Source: Streptomyces avermitilis MA-4680 = NBRC 14893 (GTDB lineage: Bacteria; Actinomycetota; Actinomycetes; Streptomycetales; Streptomycetaceae). Taken from it: a DNA stretch of 64,000 bases. The notes beneath the pieces are model-generated. The model did no database searches. It saw only the letters and a program-made list of their open reading frames with translations, and had not been told where the DNA came from. Numbering within the stretch: the first letter of the stretch is position 1; each line of letters starts with the position of its first letter. Where the stretch lies: the NCBI RefSeq assembly GCF_000009765.2, contig NC_003155.5:3720001-3784000 (forward strand). Direction: 5' to 3'. Both the position numbers and the translations under genes were made by a program. Of this stretch, positions 63,420-64,000 are shown in pieces.

Positions 63420-64000
63420 GTGACCATCGCGCCAGCCGATCCGGCTTCAGTGACAACGTCGGTGACATCGGCGGAGACGGACGGTCCCGGTACCGCGCTG
63501 CTGCGGACCCTGACCGACCTCACCGCCGACCTCCCCGACGCCGACCCCGGCCGGGTCGCCGCCGCCGCTCTGCGCGGCCGGTCCGCCCGGGCGGACGAAG
63601 CGGAGCTGCGCGAGCTGGCCACCGAGGCGGCCGCGGGTCTCATCTCCGAGGACCCCGCGTACTCGCGGCTGGCCGCCCGGCTGCTGACCATCAGCATCGC
63701 CGAGGAGGCCGCCTCACAGGGCGTCACGTCGTTCTCCGCGTCGATCACGGTCGGGCACCGCGAGGGCCTTGTCGCCGACCGCACCGCCGACTTCGTACGG
63801 CTGCACACCGCTCGCCTGGACGCGCTGATCGACACCGGCGCCGACGACCGCTTCGGCTACTTCGGGCTGCGCACCCTGCACAGCCGCTATCTGCTGCGGC
63901 ACCCGATCACCCGGCGCGTGATCGAGACCCCGCAGCACTTCATGCTCAGGGTCGCCTCCGGCCTCGCCGAGGACGACACCTCGCACGCCGTCGACGAAGT
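63420..64000 (+). CDS. nrdA: class Ia ribonucleotide reductase alpha subunit NrdA (5' part)
   Basis: First 193 codons; runs off the window. Reduces ribonucleoside diphosphates with NrdB. FGYFGLRTLHSRYLLR and ETPQHFMLRVASGLAEDD are conserved alpha-subunit N-terminal motifs. Residues 1-25 are Ala/Thr-rich. GAGGGAG precedes the GTG. Expression is set by NrdR boxes and the B12 riboswitch upstream. Confidence 0.93.
   Translation, partial: MTIAPADPASVTTSVTSAETDGPGTALLRTLTDLTADLPDADPGRVAAAALRGRSARADEAELRELATEAAAGLISEDPAYSRLAARLLTISIAEEAASQGVTSFSASITVGHREGLVADRTADFVRLHTARLDALIDTGADDRFGYFGLRTLHSRYLLRHPITRRVIETPQHFMLRVASGLAEDDTSHAVDE

Overview
This window is a high-GC (about 70%) actinomycete chromosome segment. 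It carries WhiB (wblE), prsH-sigH, Ni-superoxide dismutase, a DasR/DasABCD system, frequent GTG starts, ATGA/GTGA gene overlaps and rare TTA codons, which together mean Streptomyces. The backbone gene order (kgd, malic enzyme, sodX/sodN, prsH-sigH, wblE, nagB, dasDCBA-dasR, a symporter, nrdA) runs parallel to what I recall of the SCO5281-SCO5226 region of S. coelicolor. The terpenoid block corresponds to the neopentalenolactone (ptl) locus of S. avermitilis as I remember it: 13 same-strand genes from gap1 at 25497 to the second glyoxalase-like gene ending at 38933, about 13.4 kb. The source is probably S. avermitilis or a near relative; this identification is from memory and was not searched.

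Layout. 0-8 kb: rhomboid-like membrane protein, small methyltransferase, OmpR-type two-component pair, and the fused 2-oxoglutarate dehydrogenase Kgd. 8-16 kb: a giant TIR-like/NB-ARC/TPR protein with a divergent 37-residue peptide gene, a DUF6104 protein, a DUF4097-PadR operon, and a Clp-N/HTH pair with a palindromic leaderless promoter. 16-24.6 kb: zinc-type oxidoreductase, malic enzyme, polar amino-acid ABC transporter, methyltransferase, CGNR-type protein, SodX and SodN. 24.67-24.84 kb: a 14-bp minisatellite (12 units) exactly where backbone gives way to the terpenoid cluster. 24.9-38.9 kb: MarR regulator, resistant GAPDH, ptlH-G-F-E-D-(C)-B-A-I, AraC and two VOC genes. 39-44 kb: small genes, a GNAT, then a polyprenyl diphosphate synthase and a family 2B encapsulin shell (EshA type). 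44-53.5 kb: amidase, PLP enzyme, Na+/H+ antiporter, UBP zinc finger, prsH-sigH, lipid kinase, wblE, sensor kinase. 53.5-61 kb: a probable scr5239 small RNA, nagB, dasD-dasC-dasB-dasA and dasR with five DasR-box (dre) candidates. 61-64 kb: DUF3311/symporter pair, then tandem NrdR boxes, a cobalamin riboswitch and the start of nrdA.

How the genes work together. The ptl block makes FPP (PtlB), cyclises it to pentalenene (PtlA), oxidises C13 (PtlI), hydroxylates and oxidises C11 (PtlH, PtlF), forms the lactone (PtlE), desaturates/epoxidises (PtlD) and exports (PtlG). A pentalenolactone-insensitive GAPDH protects the producer and a MarR protein controls the pair. No PenM/PntM-like second P450 is present, which favours the neopentalenolactone branch. 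TTA codons in ptlH, ptlG and ptlE imply bldA control. The das/nag block imports chitooligosaccharide, hydrolyses it (DasD) and feeds GlcN-6-P to NagB, all under DasR.

Most notable leads: the 37-aa peptide facing the TIR/NB-ARC/TPR gene; the encapsulin operon next to the terpenoid cluster and the possibility that PtlC is a detached counterpart of the encapsulin-cargo extension; an unannotated repetitive ORF between ptlB and ptlA; a Rex-operator-like site before wblE; and several short tandem duplications at gene ends and starts.
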